A stretch of 6,183 nucleotides of DNA from an uncultured Collinsella sp. Lineage in GTDB: Bacteria; Actinomycetota; Coriobacteriia; Coriobacteriales; Coriobacteriaceae. Positions within the stretch are counted from its first letter, which is position 1. Every line of letters starts with the position of its first letter. The notes below the pieces were generated by a model, which saw nothing but the letters and a program-made list of their open reading frames with translations, was not told the origin of the DNA and ran no database searches. A program made the position numbers and the translations under genes. Below, in pieces: positions 5,594 through 6,183 of this stretch. Where the stretch lies: NCBI GenBank assembly GCA_900552755.1, contig USAY01000107.1, forward strand, positions 1-6,183. Direction: 5' to 3'.

Positions 5594-6183
5594 TTAGTAA
5601 TCGAACTGGTGATAGTAGCGACGGTAGTTGAGGTTGTGCTTGGTGACCGTCTCGTAGTAAGCGGCAAGGCGATCGGTGATCAGCGAGGAGAGGATCCACG
5701 GAGACACGATGACGCGGAACTCGTCGTCAAGGCCGGGGATCGCGAACTCGGCGGTGTCGATGATGTTGATGTCGGTGTCGCCGGTCACGCCGCGGTTCAG
5801 GAACGCGCGGACGCGCTCGTCGAGCTTGCGGTTCTCGTCCTCGCCCATGAACAGGAAGACCGGGACGCCGGGCTCCACGAGCTCGAGGGTGCCGTGGAAG
5901 AAGTCGGCCGAGGTGATGTAGCGGGTGCGCTTCCACTGCATCTCCTCGAGGATGCACATCGAGAACAGGATGGTCTCGCCCCACAGGGCGCCGGAGCCGA
6001 TGAACATGGTGTAGGGGGCCAGGGCGTACTTCTTGGCGAGCTCCTCGGCGCGCGGCTCGAAGCGCTTGCGGATATCGAGCATGTCCTTCCAGATATCCTT
6101 GGTCTGCTCGATAAACAGATCGAACTTGGGGAAGCAGCCGCGGCGGTTGAGCAGGCGCAGGCCGAAGCAGTCGGCGAGGTAGT
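5594..6183 (-). CDS. SIS-domain sugar-phosphate deglycase/isomerase, FrlB-like (5' end beyond the window)
   Basis: Only the last 195 residues are visible; the open frame continues past the right edge, so an internal ATG at 6082 is not the start. The fragment holds the second half of a SIS (sugar isomerase) protein: IGSGALWGE (61-69), EEMQWKR (79-85), SADFFHGTLEL (91-101), FMGEDENRKL (111-120), IIDTAEFAIPG (140-150) and a basic/aromatic C-terminus YRRYYHQFDY (186-195). The ADFFHGTLE block and the RRYY tail resemble FrlB and GfrF, which cleave fructoselysine 6-phosphate to glucose 6-phosphate and lysine. FrlB is about 340 residues, so about 145 are missing here. A PTS that would deliver a 6-phosphorylated sugar follows directly. 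Third codon positions are almost all G or C, much more so than in the PTS genes, which suggests high expression. The alternative is another aminosugar-phosphate isomerase of the same fold. Confidence 0.85.
   Translation of the reverse strand, partial: YLADCFGLRLLNRRGCFPKFDLFIEQTKDIWKDMLDIRKRFEPRAEELAKKYALAPYTMFIGSGALWGETILFSMCILEEMQWKRTRYITSADFFHGTLELVEPGVPVFLFMGEDENRKLDERVRAFLNRGVTGDTDINIIDTAEFAIPGLDDEFRVIVSPWILSSLITDRLAAYYETVTKHNLNYRRYYHQFDY

Overview
The window is about 60% GC by eye and every credible gene lies on the minus strand. High GC, a short-form HisG joined to HisZ, and a mannose-type PTS operon beside Amadori-sugar enzymes point to a gut actinobacterium of the Coriobacteriia, most like Collinsella. 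That placement is inferred from gene content and style, not from a marker gene.

Layout in the direction of transcription (right to left): the 3' part of a SIS-domain sugar-phosphate enzyme resembling fructoselysine-6-phosphate deglycase FrlB (5594-6183, cut by the window edge); a strong terminator-like hairpin (5530-5558); the four subunits of a mannose-family PTS, IIA (5083-5499), IIB (4596-5066), IIC (3796-4587) and IID (2970-3806), tightly packed; a second terminator-like hairpin (2904-2937); and a TIM-barrel epimerase/isomerase resembling FrlC (2050-2886). A non-coding stretch follows (1724-2049), holding an array of alternating palindromic arms (1868-2005) and a perfect 12-bp inverted repeat (1759-1790). 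Last comes a 571-residue HisZ-HisG fusion (8-1723), whose C-terminus is complete.

The six right-hand genes read as one catabolic unit. The PTS would import and phosphorylate an amine-linked sugar, the FrlC-like enzyme would epimerise a stereoisomer, and the FrlB-like enzyme would split the phosphorylated Amadori compound into a hexose phosphate and an amine such as lysine. This mixes parts known separately: FrlB and FrlC from the E. coli fructoselysine operon, and the mannose-type PTS from the Salmonella gfr (glucoselysine/fructoselysine) operon. The substrate is inferred from family resemblance. Two intrinsic-terminator-like hairpins sit inside this unit, each a few bases ahead of the next ribosome binding site, which suggests graded or regulated expression along the transcript.

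The histidine gene is a separate function: a one-chain ATP phosphoribosyltransferase for the first step of histidine synthesis, with an unusual cysteine cluster in its HisG half. No RNA gene, transposon, CRISPR array or plus-strand gene could be supported.
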